Assembly (NCBI GenBank): GCA_949285535.1
Contig: CASDZP010000013.1
Location: forward strand, 1 to 64,000
From: an uncultured Alistipes sp.
GTDB taxonomy: Bacteria > Bacteroidota > Bacteroidia > Bacteroidales > Rikenellaceae
Length of the DNA: 64,000 bases
Direction: 5' to 3'
Position numbers and translations under genes: made by a program. The notes beneath the pieces are model-generated. The model saw only the letters and a list, made by a program, of their open reading frames with translations, did no database searches and was not told the DNA's origin. Every line of letters begins with the position of its first letter. Position 1 is the stretch's first letter. Positions 8,711-17,737 of this stretch are shown piece after piece.

Positions 8711-9862
8711 ATGAGGGTATTTTTTCTTTTAGCGGTTTCGTTGTCGCTCCTGTCAACCGCCTGTTCGCGTCTTGAAACCCTGTCTCTCGACGGAGAGAAG
8801 GTTGCGGAAGTGCCGAGATACAGCGATTTTGTCGATAAGGTCGAGTATGTGGTGTTGAATCCTGTCGGAGGCGTCAAACTTGGGCGCATAATGGATTTGG
8901 AGAGGACGCCGAGCTATATATTCGTAATATCGCAGGGAACGGACGGCGTGTTGCAGTTCGACATGGAGGGGCATCTTGTAAGACGCATACCGATGCCTGC
9001 CACCGATAAGGCGTCGTCGCTTGCCGTCGATAACGAGAACCGCCTGTTGTTGGTCGGATACGGTAGTGGAATGCACATATTCAACTTTGCAGGCAGACAC
9101 CTGCGTAACGTGCGGTTCAAAAGTGCCGACAAGGAGATAACCTCTCTTGTTCCCGGATTTGTATGTAAGATGTCAGTACCGTCTTCCGACGACATAAATG
9201 CGGCGGGATACAATTTCGCGGAGGTGATAAATTACAACGATTCGCTCTTTGTGAAATTGACGCAAAACGATACGTTGCTCAAAGGAGAGTCCACCGACCG
9301 TTTTTTCCGCCTGAACACCCCGCTGTTGCACGACATAGACGGTAAAGGCTCGATAGCTCTGTTGTCTCCGTTGAGCGATACCCTTTTCATGCTCGACAAA
9401 GAGAGCGTAAAACCGTTGATGCTGATAGACCGTGGTAATGACAGAAGTTATCGTGACGCCGTCAGCGGCATAATGCCGAGACGTCTCGACCCTAAATGGA
9501 GGCATATCGAAAGCATGATGATGACACCTACATGTTTATGGCTCAAGGTGTCGTATAACGATTCCGTCGAGCTGGTGGTATTCAATCGGGAGACTTCGGA
9601 TACGGAACGGTTCAAACCGTCATTGAGCGGTGACGACTATCTGTCACACAGCAGGCTTTTTGTCAATGATTATGACGGCGGTATCGGTGCGTGGGGCGAT
9701 TACTCACTGTCCGACGGCACTCATGCGGCGGTAATATACCCGTCAGAGATAGAAGAGTTCAGGCATAAGGGTGACCTTGACAGCATAAAGACAAAAGCTT
9801 TGAGAACCAATGTCCTTATGGCGGAACGTAATCCGATGGTTATGTTTATATGGTTCAAATAG
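8711..9862 (+). CDS. 6-bladed beta-propeller lipoprotein
   Basis: The ATG at 8711 gives a signal peptide with lipobox (MRVFFLLAVSLSLLSTAC), so this start is preferred over 8693. The mature part begins with the Bacteroidota propeller signature pattern (GEKVAEVPRYSDFVDKVEYVVL). Repeated blades follow, such as GVLQFDMEGHLVRRIPMP and GSGMHIFNFAGRHLRNV. Such proteins (DUF4934/4221-like) are surface or periplasmic lipoproteins of mostly unknown role. Length is 383 aa. It is convergent with the gene at 9970. Confidence 0.75.
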   Translation: MRVFFLLAVSLSLLSTACSRLETLSLDGEKVAEVPRYSDFVDKVEYVVLNPVGGVKLGRIMDLERTPSYIFVISQGTDGVLQFDMEGHLVRRIPMPATDKASSLAVDNENRLLLVGYGSGMHIFNFAGRHLRNVRFKSADKEITSLVPGFVCKMSVPSSDDINAAGYNFAEVINYNDSLFVKLTQNDTLLKGESTDRFFRLNTPLLHDIDGKGSIALLSPLSDTLFMLDKESVKPLMLIDRGNDRSYRDAVSGIMPRRLDPKWRHIESMMMTPTCLWLKVSYNDSVELVVFNRETSDTERFKPSLSGDDYLSHSRLFVNDYDGGIGAWGDYSLSDGTHAAVIYPSEIEEFRHKGDLDSIKTKALRTNVLMAERNPMVMFIWFK

Positions 9863-9911
9863 GATAGTTCCTGCATACACTGCATATAATTAAACCATAA
9901 TTAAACCATAT

Positions 9912-9946
9912 AAAAAAGAGTGCCGACTTATTCGGCACTCTTTTTT
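9912..9946. terminator. Bidirectional Rho-independent terminator
   Basis: AAAAAAGAGTGCCGA pairs with TCGGCACTCTTTTTT around a 5-nt loop. A runs on one side and T runs on the other let it end both the lipoprotein gene (+) and oadA (-). This convergent junction is compact and carries no repeat element. Confidence 0.9.
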
Positions 9947-9969
9947 TGCGAGTGGTATGTAAATCGTGA

Positions 9970-11826
9970 TTATTCAATCTCCATTATTACTCCTGAAGCT
10001 GCAACGGCGTCGCCTTCTGCGAGGAAGATGCGTTTTACCTTGCCCGAAACGGGGCTTGAGAGGTTGTTTTCCATCTTCATGGCCTCGAGAATTACGACAT
10101 CCTGACCCTCTTTTACTTCGTCACCTTCGGCAACGAGAAGTTTGAAGACCTTACCGGGCATCGGTGCTTCAACGGGAGTACCCGTTATGACGATTTTCTC
10201 TTTGGGAGCGGTTTCGGCAGCCGCATTGTTGCTTTCCTGTGCCTCTTCTTTGTGAGTGGCTTTGTATGCCTCTGTTTTTGTTTTGGTGAGGAAGTCTTTA
10301 GCCACCGTCGGGAAGAGTTCGAGGAGAAGTACCTCTTTCTCGTTCTCGGCGAGTTTCACGCCGCCGCAGTTTTCGAGTACGGGGTTGGGCTGCATCTTAT
10401 ATTTGCTCACATCGTACGGAGTCTCTTCGGTTACGCCCGCAATCTCTTTTCTGAACTTGGGATTTACGGGAACGGGAGTGTGACCGTATTCACCTTTTAC
10501 AAGAGCGACAAACTGATTCGATGTATTGCTGTACATGGGTTTGCCTTTCTTTATCGACATCGCGCAGTTGACAGCCTGTGCGCCGACAATCTGGCTTGTG
10601 GGGGTAACCAAGGGAGGCAGACCCGCGTCGAGACGTACGCGCGGTATCAACAGCATGGCGTTGTCGAGGATGCTTTCGCTGCCGAGCTGTTTGAGCTGTG
10701 CGACCATGTTGGTGTACATACCGCCGGGTATTTCCGCGTTTTTAACCAGCTCGTTGGGAGCGGGGAAGTTGAAGTAAGCCTCGATTTTGTGGCACGCGTC
10801 GATGAGTGTCGCCTCGTCTTCCGCTTTCGCCGCCTTGACCGCTCTGTCGAACTGTGCGTCGATCTCTTTGGGGAGCTCGTCGGTCAGCGGGTTGAACGGG
10901 TTGGGGAACTGTTTTACGGCGTCGTATGCCTCAAGCTCTTTACGTATATCGACAAGCTCGCTGTTAATCATTCTTACAGCCTCCATGTTCACGTCGAGCT
11001 CGACACCCATCTTCTTGCAGAAGATGTAAACCAGCTCTATTGCGGGAGCGGCGGGACCGCCCGCAAAGTTCCAGATGTTGGTGTCAACGATATCGACGCC
11101 TGCCGCTATCGCCGCTACCACAGAAGCCAAACCGTAACCGGGAGTACAGTGTGTGTGGAAGTCAACGGGAACCGAAAGCTCTTTCTTGAAGAGTTTTATC
11201 AGCGTAGAGACACGTTTGGGCGGGATAAGACCGCTCATGTCCTTAATGGTAATCATGTCCGCGCCGAGGCTCTCCATCTGTTTTGCCTTGTCGAGGAAAT
11301 ATTTGTCTGTGAAGACCGCCTTGGGCAGTTTTCTGCCTGAGAAGAAGGCTTTTATTCTGTCGCCCCATGTGAATTTGGGGTCGATAGTGTAGCATACCGC
11401 GCAGTCGGCGATACCGCCATACTGTTTTACATACTTGATTGTCGATTTGACGTTGTCAACGTCGTTGAGGGCGTCGAATATCCTCATGATACCGAGACCA
11501 GACTCTATCGAGTTGCGGCAGAAACCGTCTATGATTTCATCGCTGTAAGGCGCATATCCGAAAAGGTTGCGTCCGCGTGAGAGGGCAGTCAGTTTTGATA
11601 CGTCTCCGACAGCCGCCTTTATGCTTTCGAGACGATGCCACGGGTTTTCACCCAGGAAGCGCATCACTGAGTCGGGTACCGCACCGCCCCATACCTCCAT
11701 TGCGTAGAAGTTGGCGTGTTTGTAGTAGGGAAGAACTCGCTCCACCTGTTTCTGGTTGAGGCGAGTGGCAAAAAGAGACTGCTGTCCGTCGCGGAGAGTC
11801 AGGTCTCTGATTAATAATTTAGCCAT
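9970..11826 (-). CDS. oadA: Biotin-dependent oxaloacetate decarboxylase alpha subunit / pyruvate carboxylase subunit B
   Basis: A 618-aa protein. The N-terminal carboxyltransferase (HMGL-like TIM barrel) domain opens with IRDLTLRDGQQSLFATR and has metal-binding DFHTHCTPGYG. A conserved PYC_OADA middle domain follows. The C-terminal biotinyl domain has EAMKMEN with biotin-accepting K584. It transfers CO2 between biotin and pyruvate/oxaloacetate. In Bacteroidales the single gene is usually called OadA. Whether it works with a membrane Na+ pump or as a pyruvate carboxylase half cannot be told, since no partner gene is adjacent. Confidence 0.85.
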   Translation of the reverse strand: MAKLLIRDLTLRDGQQSLFATRLNQKQVERVLPYYKHANFYAMEVWGGAVPDSVMRFLGENPWHRLESIKAAVGDVSKLTALSRGRNLFGYAPYSDEIIDGFCRNSIESGLGIMRIFDALNDVDNVKSTIKYVKQYGGIADCAVCYTIDPKFTWGDRIKAFFSGRKLPKAVFTDKYFLDKAKQMESLGADMITIKDMSGLIPPKRVSTLIKLFKKELSVPVDFHTHCTPGYGLASVVAAIAAGVDIVDTNIWNFAGGPAAPAIELVYIFCKKMGVELDVNMEAVRMINSELVDIRKELEAYDAVKQFPNPFNPLTDELPKEIDAQFDRAVKAAKAEDEATLIDACHKIEAYFNFPAPNELVKNAEIPGGMYTNMVAQLKQLGSESILDNAMLLIPRVRLDAGLPPLVTPTSQIVGAQAVNCAMSIKKGKPMYSNTSNQFVALVKGEYGHTPVPVNPKFRKEIAGVTEETPYDVSKYKMQPNPVLENCGGVKLAENEKEVLLLELFPTVAKDFLTKTKTEAYKATHKEEAQESNNAAAETAPKEKIVITGTPVEAPMPGKVFKLLVAEGDEVKEGQDVVILEAMKMENNLSSPVSGKVKRIFLAEGDAVAASGVIMEIE

Positions 11827-11871
11827 ATCGTGAAAAAATTAAATTGTTTATATCTTCTGTTATTTGATTAA

Positions 11872-11904
11872 CAAATATAGACAATATTTCTGTGATTCGT
11901 CAAA
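11872..11904 (-). promoter_or_regulatory. Promoter of oadA (-33/-7 type)
   Basis: On the - strand a -7 box TATATTTG lies at 11879-11872 and TTTG at 11904-11901, 21 nt upstream. This matches the Bacteroidota consensus and lies about 46 bp before the oadA start codon. The rest of 11827-12061 is AT-rich and shows nothing else. Confidence 0.7.
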
Positions 11905-12061
11905 ATAAATAGCCATTTTTATTAAAAATTATTAAAAAATGTTTTTCGCTAAAATTCGGTGAGTGTGTGACGTTGGTGTATGTATTTGATATTTAGTGTT
12001 TTATTGTAATATTTGGGGTAAGACCTTATTTGACAGTTCTTCTTTATAAAGGTAGTATAAA

Positions 12062-12100
12062 TAAAAAAGTCTCTTTGTCGCAGAGGACAAAGAGACCTGT
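12062..12100 (-). terminator. Terminator of the small barrel protein gene
   Basis: GTCTCTTTGTC (12069-12079) pairs with GACAAAGAGAC (12086-12096). A T run follows on the - strand. It lies just after the stop codon at 12119. Its stem resembles the GTTACTTTGTC hairpin of the repeat elements, but the flanks are unrelated. Confidence 0.85.
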
Positions 12101-12118
12101 TTTTTGTGGTTTTGTCGG

Positions 12119-12580
12119 TTAGAATTTGAATCTGACTCTCAAAGCCGCCTGATCCCAAAGGGTGTGAGTTGTGAAGTTGATGGCGGGTCGATAGTCGATA
12201 GCCAAAGCGATGGGGGTGTTGGCAAAGTCGTATTCGAAACCGATGTTGGGATCGACACCGAACGCGAAGTCGGCATCACGATGTTTTCCCACGTTTGTGG
12301 CACCAAGGTTGATACCACCACCCACATAGGTGTAGAAGTTGTCCACGATGGGGATGTGATATTGGTACAATACCACCGCCATCGGCGCTCTGCTTCCTAT
12401 GTTGTAGTCGAAGTTACCCTCCAATGCGCTACGGTCGGTGAAGAAATGTTTTATGCCCACACCCACATATCCACCGAGGTTCACCGAAGCGGATGTTTTG
12501 TAGCTCTGCGCAGAAGTTGTCGTCGTTGCGGCAAAAACCATCAAGAGCGAACCTAATGCAGTAAACAGATACTTTTTCAT
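12119..12580 (-). CDS. Small outer-membrane beta-barrel protein
   Basis: A 153-aa protein with a clear signal peptide (MKKYLFTALGSLLMVFAATT, cut after SAQ). Alternating hydrophobic strands follow (VNLGGYVGVGIKHFF, YTYVGGGINLGATNVG, IGFEYDFANTPIALAIDYRP), ending in a C-terminal aromatic (RVRFKF), as in OmpA/OmpW-sized 8-strand barrels. It has no OmpA peptidoglycan domain. Function is unknown; it is monocistronic with its own terminator. Confidence 0.75.
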   Translation of the reverse strand: MKKYLFTALGSLLMVFAATTTTSAQSYKTSASVNLGGYVGVGIKHFFTDRSALEGNFDYNIGSRAPMAVVLYQYHIPIVDNFYTYVGGGINLGATNVGKHRDADFAFGVDPNIGFEYDFANTPIALAIDYRPAINFTTHTLWDQAALRVRFKF

Positions 12581-12710
12581 AGTAATAAATTTTTAGAAGA
12601 CGGTATGACACCGTCGTTTGTTCAAGTTGGAATGGAGCAAAAACAGTGCCGTAATATTCTAACGGCTTTATAAAGATAACGTTTTTTTTTCCGATTTTAT
12701 TACTTTTTTC

Positions 12711-13280
12711 TTAAAGTTTTTCGATTTCGCTCTTAATTACTTTCGGAAAATATTCATACTCAAGGGCGTGTATCTTTGTGGCGAGTGTCTCGGGGGTATC
12801 GTCGGGTGCCACATCCACAGTCGCCTGAAATATGTTCGCGCCTTCGTCATAATTCTCCGTGACATGGTGTATCGTGATGCCGGAGCGTTTCTCTTTTGCG
12901 GCAATCACAGCCTTGTGTACATTCTCTCCGTACATCCCCTTGCCTCCGTACAGGGGTAACAGCGCGGGGTGTATGTTGACGATTCTCCCTTTATACATTT
13001 GTGTCACCTCCGCGGGAACCAGCAGAAGGAAGCCCGCCAGAACCACATAATCTATCTCATGGCTTTTGAGAATGTCGGTTATGAAGCCCGGAGTTCTCAT
13101 CTGAGACGCGTTGAAAACAACCGTCTCGACCCCCAGACGCGCGGCGCGTTCGAGAACGCCGGCTCCTGCCTTGTTGCATAAAACAAGGGATACTTCTATG
13201 TCATTATCGTTTGAAAAATAACGGATTATATTTTCCGCATTAGTTCCGGAGCCTGATGCGAAGACGGCTATTTTCTTCAT
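12711..13280 (-). CDS. purN: Phosphoribosylglycinamide formyltransferase (GART)
   Basis: Transfers the formyl group from 10-formyl-THF to GAR, the third step of purine synthesis. The ATG at 13280 starts MKKIAVFASGSGTNAENI, the usual N-terminus; an upstream TTG extension is not needed. Motifs are the phosphate loop FASGSGTN, catalytic NIHPALLP with Asn and His, and the conserved Asp in TENYDEGANIF. Length 189 aa is typical. It is divergent from acpP. Confidence 0.93.
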   Translation of the reverse strand: MKKIAVFASGSGTNAENIIRYFSNDNDIEVSLVLCNKAGAGVLERAARLGVETVVFNASQMRTPGFITDILKSHEIDYVVLAGFLLLVPAEVTQMYKGRIVNIHPALLPLYGGKGMYGENVHKAVIAAKEKRSGITIHHVTENYDEGANIFQATVDVAPDDTPETLATKIHALEYEYFPKVIKSEIEKL

Positions 13281-13328
13281 AATGAATATGTTAATGTATT
13301 GGATGTCAAAAAAGTCTCTAAAACATGA

Positions 13329-13361
13329 CAAATTTAATGTAAATTATTATAACTTTGCAAA
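13329..13361 (-). promoter_or_regulatory. Promoter of purN
   Basis: On the - strand the -7 box TAAATTTG (13336-13329) and TTTG (13361-13358) are separated by 21 nt. Transcription would begin near 13322, about 40 nt before the purN start. It interleaves with the acpP promoter on the other strand. Confidence 0.6.
13350..13357 (+). promoter_or_regulatory. -7 box of the acpP-fabF promoter
   Basis: TAACTTTG matches TANNTTTG on the + strand, about 120 bp before acpP. The -33 element is not clear. It overlaps the purN promoter region on the opposite strand. Confidence 0.5.
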
Positions 13362-13478
13362 CAAATATGTTTTGTTTTGTTTAGGTCAAGGACTCCTTGA
13401 AGAACCGACAGAACATATTTCAGGCACGGCATCCGTGCCGGATATGAAAAAGAAAATGTTAAACTAAAACCAAACATC

Positions 13479-13715
13479 ATGTCTGAAATTTCATCAAAAG
13501 TTGTTGACATTATCGTAGAAAAACTCGGCGTTGACGCTTCAGAAGCAGTTCCCACTGCAAGCTTCACAAACGACCTCGGCGCTGACTCACTCGACACAGT
13601 TGAGCTCATCATGGAATTCGAAAAAGCATTCGATATCCAGATCCCCGACGAAGACGCTGAAAAAATCACTACTGTCGGTGACGCTATCAGCTACATCGAA
13701 AGCAAGAAAAACTAA
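13479..13715 (+). CDS. acpP: Acyl carrier protein
   Basis: A 78-aa acidic four-helix protein carrying fatty acyl chains on phosphopantetheine. The attachment site is [12 protein letters not shown] with S37. It is followed by fabF, the classic fatty-acid synthesis pair. Confidence 0.97.
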   Translation: MSEISSKVVDIIVEKLGVDASEAVPTASFTNDLGADSLDTVELIMEFEKAFDIQIPDEDAEKITTVGDAISYIESKKN

Positions 13716-13725
13716 TTTTTTGGAT

Positions 13726-13777
13726 ATAAAGAAACTGTCTCGGACAGAGTGTTCGAAGACAGTTTCTTATATTTTTT
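13726..13777 (+). terminator. Hairpin between acpP and fabF
   Basis: AAGAAACTGTC (13729-13739) and GACAGTTTCTT (13758-13768) form an 11-bp stem followed by ATATTTTTT. In this position it probably gives partial termination or 3'-end stabilisation, so that acpP mRNA exceeds fabF mRNA. Confidence 0.65.
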
Positions 13778-13824
13778 AAAGCGAATTTTCGCAATCAAAC
13801 TAATCCTTAAACCAAAGGAGTCTT

Positions 13825-15072
13825 ATGGAACTGAGAAGAGTTGTAGTTACCGGTATCGGCACAATCAACCCGCTTGGAAACAATGTCGAAGAATTCTTCA
13901 CTAACCTCGAGAACGGAGTCAGCGGAGCAGGCCCCATAACCCGCTTCGACGCTTCCAATTTCAAAACACAGTTTGCCTGTGAGGTGAAAAACTTCAAACC
14001 GGAGGATCACTTCGAACGAAAAGAGATAAAAAAATACGACCTATTCACTCAATACGCGCTTGTAGCTGCCGAGCAGGCATTTGCCGACAGCGGTCTGAAC
14101 ACCGAACAGATGGATTTGGACAGAGCAGGTGTAATTTGGGCATCAGGTATAGGTGGTCTTATCACTTTCCATCAGGAATCGATGGCTTATGCCAAAACCG
14201 AAGGAACACCCCGCTATAACCCGTTCTTCATCCCCAAGATGATTTCTGACATCGCAGCAGGTCACATTTCGATGAAGTACGGTTTCCGCGGTCCCAACTA
14301 CGCGACAGTTTCGGCATGTGCATCGTCGAATCACGCGTTGATAGACTCTTTCGACCACATCAGATACGGCAAGGCGGACATCATCCTCACGGGTGGTTCG
14401 GAAGCTGCCATCATCGACGCGGGTATCGGCGGTTTCTGCGCTATGCAGGCGCTTTCTACCCGCAATGACGACCCCAAAACGGCGTCACGTCCTTTCGATG
14501 TGGGCAGAGACGGTTTTGTAATGGGTGAAGGTGCGGCAGCCTTGATGCTCGAAGAGTATGAGCACGCTGTTGCCAGAGGCGCCAAGATATATTGCGAGGT
14601 TGTCGGAGGCGGCATGAGCGCAGACGCTTACCACCTGACAGCTCCGCTGCCCGACGGTTCGGGTGCCGCTCGCGCAATGCTCAACGCCTTGAACGACGCG
14701 GGTATCAAACCCGAAGACATCGACTACATAAACACACACGGTACATCTACTCCCGTGGGTGACGTGGCTGAAATTTCCGGTATAATGAAGACTTTCGGTG
14801 AGCATGCCTACAACATGAATATCAACTCGACCAAGTCTATGACCGGACACCTCCTCGGCGCAGCCGGTGCGATTGAGGCCCTCGCCTGCATAATGGCGTT
14901 GACAAAAGGCATCATCGCTCCGACAATCAACTGCCAGGAGCTCGATCCCAAAATCGATCCAAAACTCAATCTTACACTCGGCAAAGCTCAGAAGAGAGAT
15001 GTCAAGTATGCGTTGAGCAATACATTCGGTTTCGGCGGTCACAACTCGAGCGTCGTGTTGAAAAAATATTAA
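13825..15072 (+). CDS. fabF: 3-oxoacyl-ACP synthase II (KAS II)
   Basis: Elongating condensing enzyme of fatty-acid synthesis. The 415-aa thiolase-fold protein carries the Cys-His-His triad: C165 in TVSACASSNHA, one His in NTHGTSTPVGD, and one in KSMTGHLLGAAGAIEA. The glycine-rich C-terminal NTFGFGGHNSSVV is standard. FabF is preferred over FabB by the acpP linkage and length. Confidence 0.96.
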   Translation: MELRRVVVTGIGTINPLGNNVEEFFTNLENGVSGAGPITRFDASNFKTQFACEVKNFKPEDHFERKEIKKYDLFTQYALVAAEQAFADSGLNTEQMDLDRAGVIWASGIGGLITFHQESMAYAKTEGTPRYNPFFIPKMISDIAAGHISMKYGFRGPNYATVSACASSNHALIDSFDHIRYGKADIILTGGSEAAIIDAGIGGFCAMQALSTRNDDPKTASRPFDVGRDGFVMGEGAAALMLEEYEHAVARGAKIYCEVVGGGMSADAYHLTAPLPDGSGAARAMLNALNDAGIKPEDIDYINTHGTSTPVGDVAEISGIMKTFGEHAYNMNINSTKSMTGHLLGAAGAIEALACIMALTKGIIAPTINCQELDPKIDPKLNLTLGKAQKRDVKYALSNTFGFGGHNSSVVLKKY

Positions 15073-15175
15073 TCCGCGCATAATCCACACGTGTCGTTTC
15101 GGACACGTAAAAATAATGTAAATGTATATGGCAGAGTGCTGTCATATACATTTTCTTGTTTCCATAAAACCAGCA

Positions 15176-15925
15176 ATGCTCGACAGAATAAATTATTTTC
15201 TCAAAGTGTTGCTCTCAAAAGAGGGCAAATATTACAAGTCCATTCATGACGCGATGGGTGTCTATCCGGACAACATCGAGATATATAAGCTGGCGCTGAT
15301 TCATAAATCGGCTTCGGTAGCCCTCGAGGACGGTACGTTGGTTAACAACGAGCGTCTCGAATATCTGGGAGACGCGGTCATTGAGGCTGTCGTTTCTGAC
15401 ATGCTCTATATCGAGTATCCGTTTCACAACGAGGGTTTCCTCACACAGATGCGTTCAAAAATCGTCAGCCGACAGTCGTTGAACGAGATTGCCATAAAAT
15501 TGGGTCTGGACAGGATGATAATAGCCGTGCAGAGCTTTTCCAACTCTCGGAAACATATCTACGGGGATGCTTTCGAGGCTATGGTCGGTGCGATATATCT
15601 CGACAAAGGATACGATTTTGTCAACAGACTGCTGATAAACGATATTTTCCGTCGATTCATCGACATGGAGAAGCTCTCGGAGGTCGAAAACGACTACAAG
15701 AGCCGTCTGATAGAGTGGGGACAGAAACGTCATAAACGTGTCCTGATAACATGTAACAGAACAAAAGAGTACGGTGACGATGGTGAAGAACAGTTCTATG
15801 CCGTTGTCAGCGTGAACGGAAAAGAACTCGGACACGGTTTGGGCAACTCAAAGAAAGAGGCGGAGCAGAGAGGCTGTAAGAATGCTTCCAAAGCTCTCGG
15901 ATTGAACTTCTCGCACGGGGCGTAA
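15176..15925 (+). CDS. rnc: Ribonuclease III
   Basis: Double-strand-specific endonuclease for rRNA and mRNA processing. The signature NNERLEYLGDAVIEAV (metal-binding Glu and Asp) and the second metal motif GDAFEAMVGAIYLD are present. A C-terminal dsRNA-binding domain (about residues 172-245) follows. The ATG at 15176 (MLDRINYFLKVL) is chosen; 15122 would add an unlikely leader. It follows fabF as is usual in Bacteroidota. It could matter for the long palindromic transcripts of the repeat elements described here. Confidence 0.94.
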   Translation: MLDRINYFLKVLLSKEGKYYKSIHDAMGVYPDNIEIYKLALIHKSASVALEDGTLVNNERLEYLGDAVIEAVVSDMLYIEYPFHNEGFLTQMRSKIVSRQSLNEIAIKLGLDRMIIAVQSFSNSRKHIYGDAFEAMVGAIYLDKGYDFVNRLLINDIFRRFIDMEKLSEVENDYKSRLIEWGQKRHKRVLITCNRTKEYGDDGEEQFYAVVSVNGKELGHGLGNSKKEAEQRGCKNASKALGLNFSHGA

Positions 15926-15942
15926 CGCCTTGTGAAAGCATA

Positions 15943-15975
15943 AAAAGAGGCGGAGCCGCAAACTCCGCCTCTTTT
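15943..15975. terminator. Bidirectional terminator between rnc and the dehydrogenase gene
   Basis: AAAAGAGGCGGAG and CTCCGCCTCTTTT form a strong 13-bp stem with a 7-nt loop and A/T flanks. It serves both convergent genes. Confidence 0.9.
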
Positions 15976-15999
15976 GTTTTTTATTCACCTCTGCGTCTC

Positions 16000-16965
16000 T
16001 TATGGTGTCACTTGTGACAACAGCGGTTTGCCTTCGAAAAAGTTTATTATGTTCTGCGAGGCGTATCTCGCCATATCTATTCTCGTATCGACCGTCTGTG
16101 TGCCTGTATGGGGCGTCATCACGATATTGTCGAGCGAGAGAAGCTCCTCGGGGATGCTGCCGTCGCCTTTCTCATATACGTCCGTTCCCACGCCGAATAT
16201 GCGTCTTTTTTTCAACGCCTCAATCATTGCCGCCTCGTCGATTAGTGTACCGCGTGCCGTGTTTATCACTATGGCGGTCGGTTTCATCATCCCGAATTGG
16301 CGCCGTCCTATTATATGGCGTGTCTGTTCGGTGGCGGGGGCGTTCAGCGATATGACATCCGATTTCTTTATAAGCTCGTCGAGCGGCATATATTGTGCCC
16401 CGTATTTCTCTTCGGTCTCCCGGTCGAGTCTGTTTCGGTTGTGGTAGGCTATACTCATGCCGAAAGCGCGAGCCCTGCGAGCCAACGCCCTGCCTATTCT
16501 GCCCATGCCTATTATCCCGAGGCGTTTGCCTTCGAGCGTGAGTCCCATGTTTGAGAGGATGCTCCAGCTTATCGTACCCTTCCTTATCTTACGGTCGCAG
16601 AGTGTGACGTTTCGCGCTATGTCCAGCATCAGAGCCATTGCCATTTCCGCTGTCGGTTCGGTTACGGGGTCGGGGGTGTTGGTCACCACAATTCCTTTTG
16701 AGGCGGCGTACGCCACATCGACATTGTCGTAGCCCACTCCGAAATTGGATATTATCCGTAGTCTGTCGCCGCCGCGGTCAATCAGCTCCTTGTCGGTCTT
16801 TACGCCGAAAAAGCTTATCAGTCCGTCTGTTTCGGGCAATAGCTCAAGGAGACGTTCACGACTCATGTTGCTTCCTTTTTCGGGGTATATGACCTCGAAC
16901 CGCTCTTCGAGCGTGGCGAAACCCTCTCTCAGCATGTCGCCCTGTATCACAATCCTCTTTTTCAT
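16000..16965 (-). CDS. D-isomer-specific 2-hydroxyacid dehydrogenase
   Basis: An NAD(P)-dependent reductase of the glyoxylate/hydroxypyruvate/phosphoglycerate dehydrogenase fold. The dinucleotide motif is GIIGMGRIGRALARRA. Catalytic residues are Arg in NTARGTLIDE, Glu in GVGTDVYEKGDGSIPEEL, and His in TPHTGTQTVDTR. The start at 16965 (MKKRIVI) is preferred over 17010; length is 321 aa. There is no ACT domain, so SerA is less likely. The substrate is unknown. It follows the XRE-S24 regulator by 47 bp. Confidence 0.85.
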   Translation of the reverse strand: MKKRIVIQGDMLREGFATLEERFEVIYPEKGSNMSRERLLELLPETDGLISFFGVKTDKELIDRGGDRLRIISNFGVGYDNVDVAYAASKGIVVTNTPDPVTEPTAEMAMALMLDIARNVTLCDRKIRKGTISWSILSNMGLTLEGKRLGIIGMGRIGRALARRARAFGMSIAYHNRNRLDRETEEKYGAQYMPLDELIKKSDVISLNAPATEQTRHIIGRRQFGMMKPTAIVINTARGTLIDEAAMIEALKKRRIFGVGTDVYEKGDGSIPEELLSLDNIVMTPHTGTQTVDTRIDMARYASQNIINFFEGKPLLSQVTP

Positions 16966-17012
16966 GGCATTATATGTTGTGTGGCGTTTGTCTTGTGTCG
17001 TATATGTCACGG

Positions 17013-17684
17013 TTACATCGCCGTCTCATAAAAGACGGCTCTAACGATGTATAGGGACGAAATCATCTCCGACGGTATCTCCATCGTGTCTGATTCCTCG
17101 TTAAGGCATTTCAGCAGGAATCCCGTCTGTCGTTTGCCCTCCGATTTACGTATCATGCGCACAATCCTGCGTCCGTCTTTCAGTACCAGCAGATAGGTCT
17201 GTCCGAACTCCAGAAATGTCCTCCAGCCCGTGACGGGACGCAGCAGAATTATTGCGCCTGCGGGAATCGCGGGAGCCATGCTGTCACCTACCATTACGGT
17301 GGCTATGTCGTCGTTTTCGACGCTTTGGAACGGGACATATCGTAGTATGCTGCCGACGGAGTTGAACGACGACGAATCCCCTATTGAGTCGATGTTGATG
17401 ACGGGAACCATCTTAAACTCTTTTTTGGCTGTTTTGAGTTTTATGTCGGTATTTTCGAAAACGGCTCTTTTGGAGTTGAACTTTTCGCCCTCTCCCTCGT
17501 CGAGCCAGCTCTCGCTGAGGTTGAGAGTGTCGAGAAGAAGCTGTTTGTTGCGTTTGGTAAGATGAGAATGGCCGTTCTCTATCATCGAATAGGCGCTCTT
17601 TTTTATGCCGCATAATTCGCCCATCTGCTCTTGAGTGTATCCCAACTCTTTTCTGAGTTCTTTGAGTCGCTGGTGTAATGACAT
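17013..17684 (-). CDS. XRE-family regulator with LexA/S24-like C-terminal domain
   Basis: The N-terminal helix-turn-helix spans about residues 4-60 (LGYTQEQMGELCGIKKSAYSM). The C-terminal S24 fold spans about 105-220. It has the nucleophile motif GDSMAPAIPAG, but where S24 proteases have the general-base Lys there is Arg (DGRRIVRMIR). No Ala-Gly cleavage site is evident in the linker. It resembles phage CI-type and Bacteroidota stress regulators. I infer it binds DNA but may not self-cleave. It is divergent from 17798. Confidence 0.8.
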   Translation of the reverse strand: MSLHQRLKELRKELGYTQEQMGELCGIKKSAYSMIENGHSHLTKRNKQLLLDTLNLSESWLDEGEGEKFNSKRAVFENTDIKLKTAKKEFKMVPVINIDSIGDSSSFNSVGSILRYVPFQSVENDDIATVMVGDSMAPAIPAGAIILLRPVTGWRTFLEFGQTYLLVLKDGRRIVRMIRKSEGKRQTGFLLKCLNEESDTMEIPSEMISSLYIVRAVFYETAM

Positions 17685-17737
17685 GATTGTCGTAATAATC
17701 GTTAAAAAATTTTTATTGCCGTACGCAGACAGGTGTC

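Noticed and set aside
10252-11340. A 362-aa + strand frame opposite oadA
   Set aside because: Antisense shadow of a well-conserved enzyme; rich in Tyr/Val/His stretches typical of reverse-frame translation.
12069-12096. Hairpin GTCTCTTTGTC/GACAAAGAGAC as a sixth copy of the repeat core
   Set aside because: Only the CTTTGTC/GACAAAG part of the stem matches; loop and flanks (no GGGGCTGTGCCCC, no spacer, no gene-end copy) are unrelated. It is an ordinary terminator.
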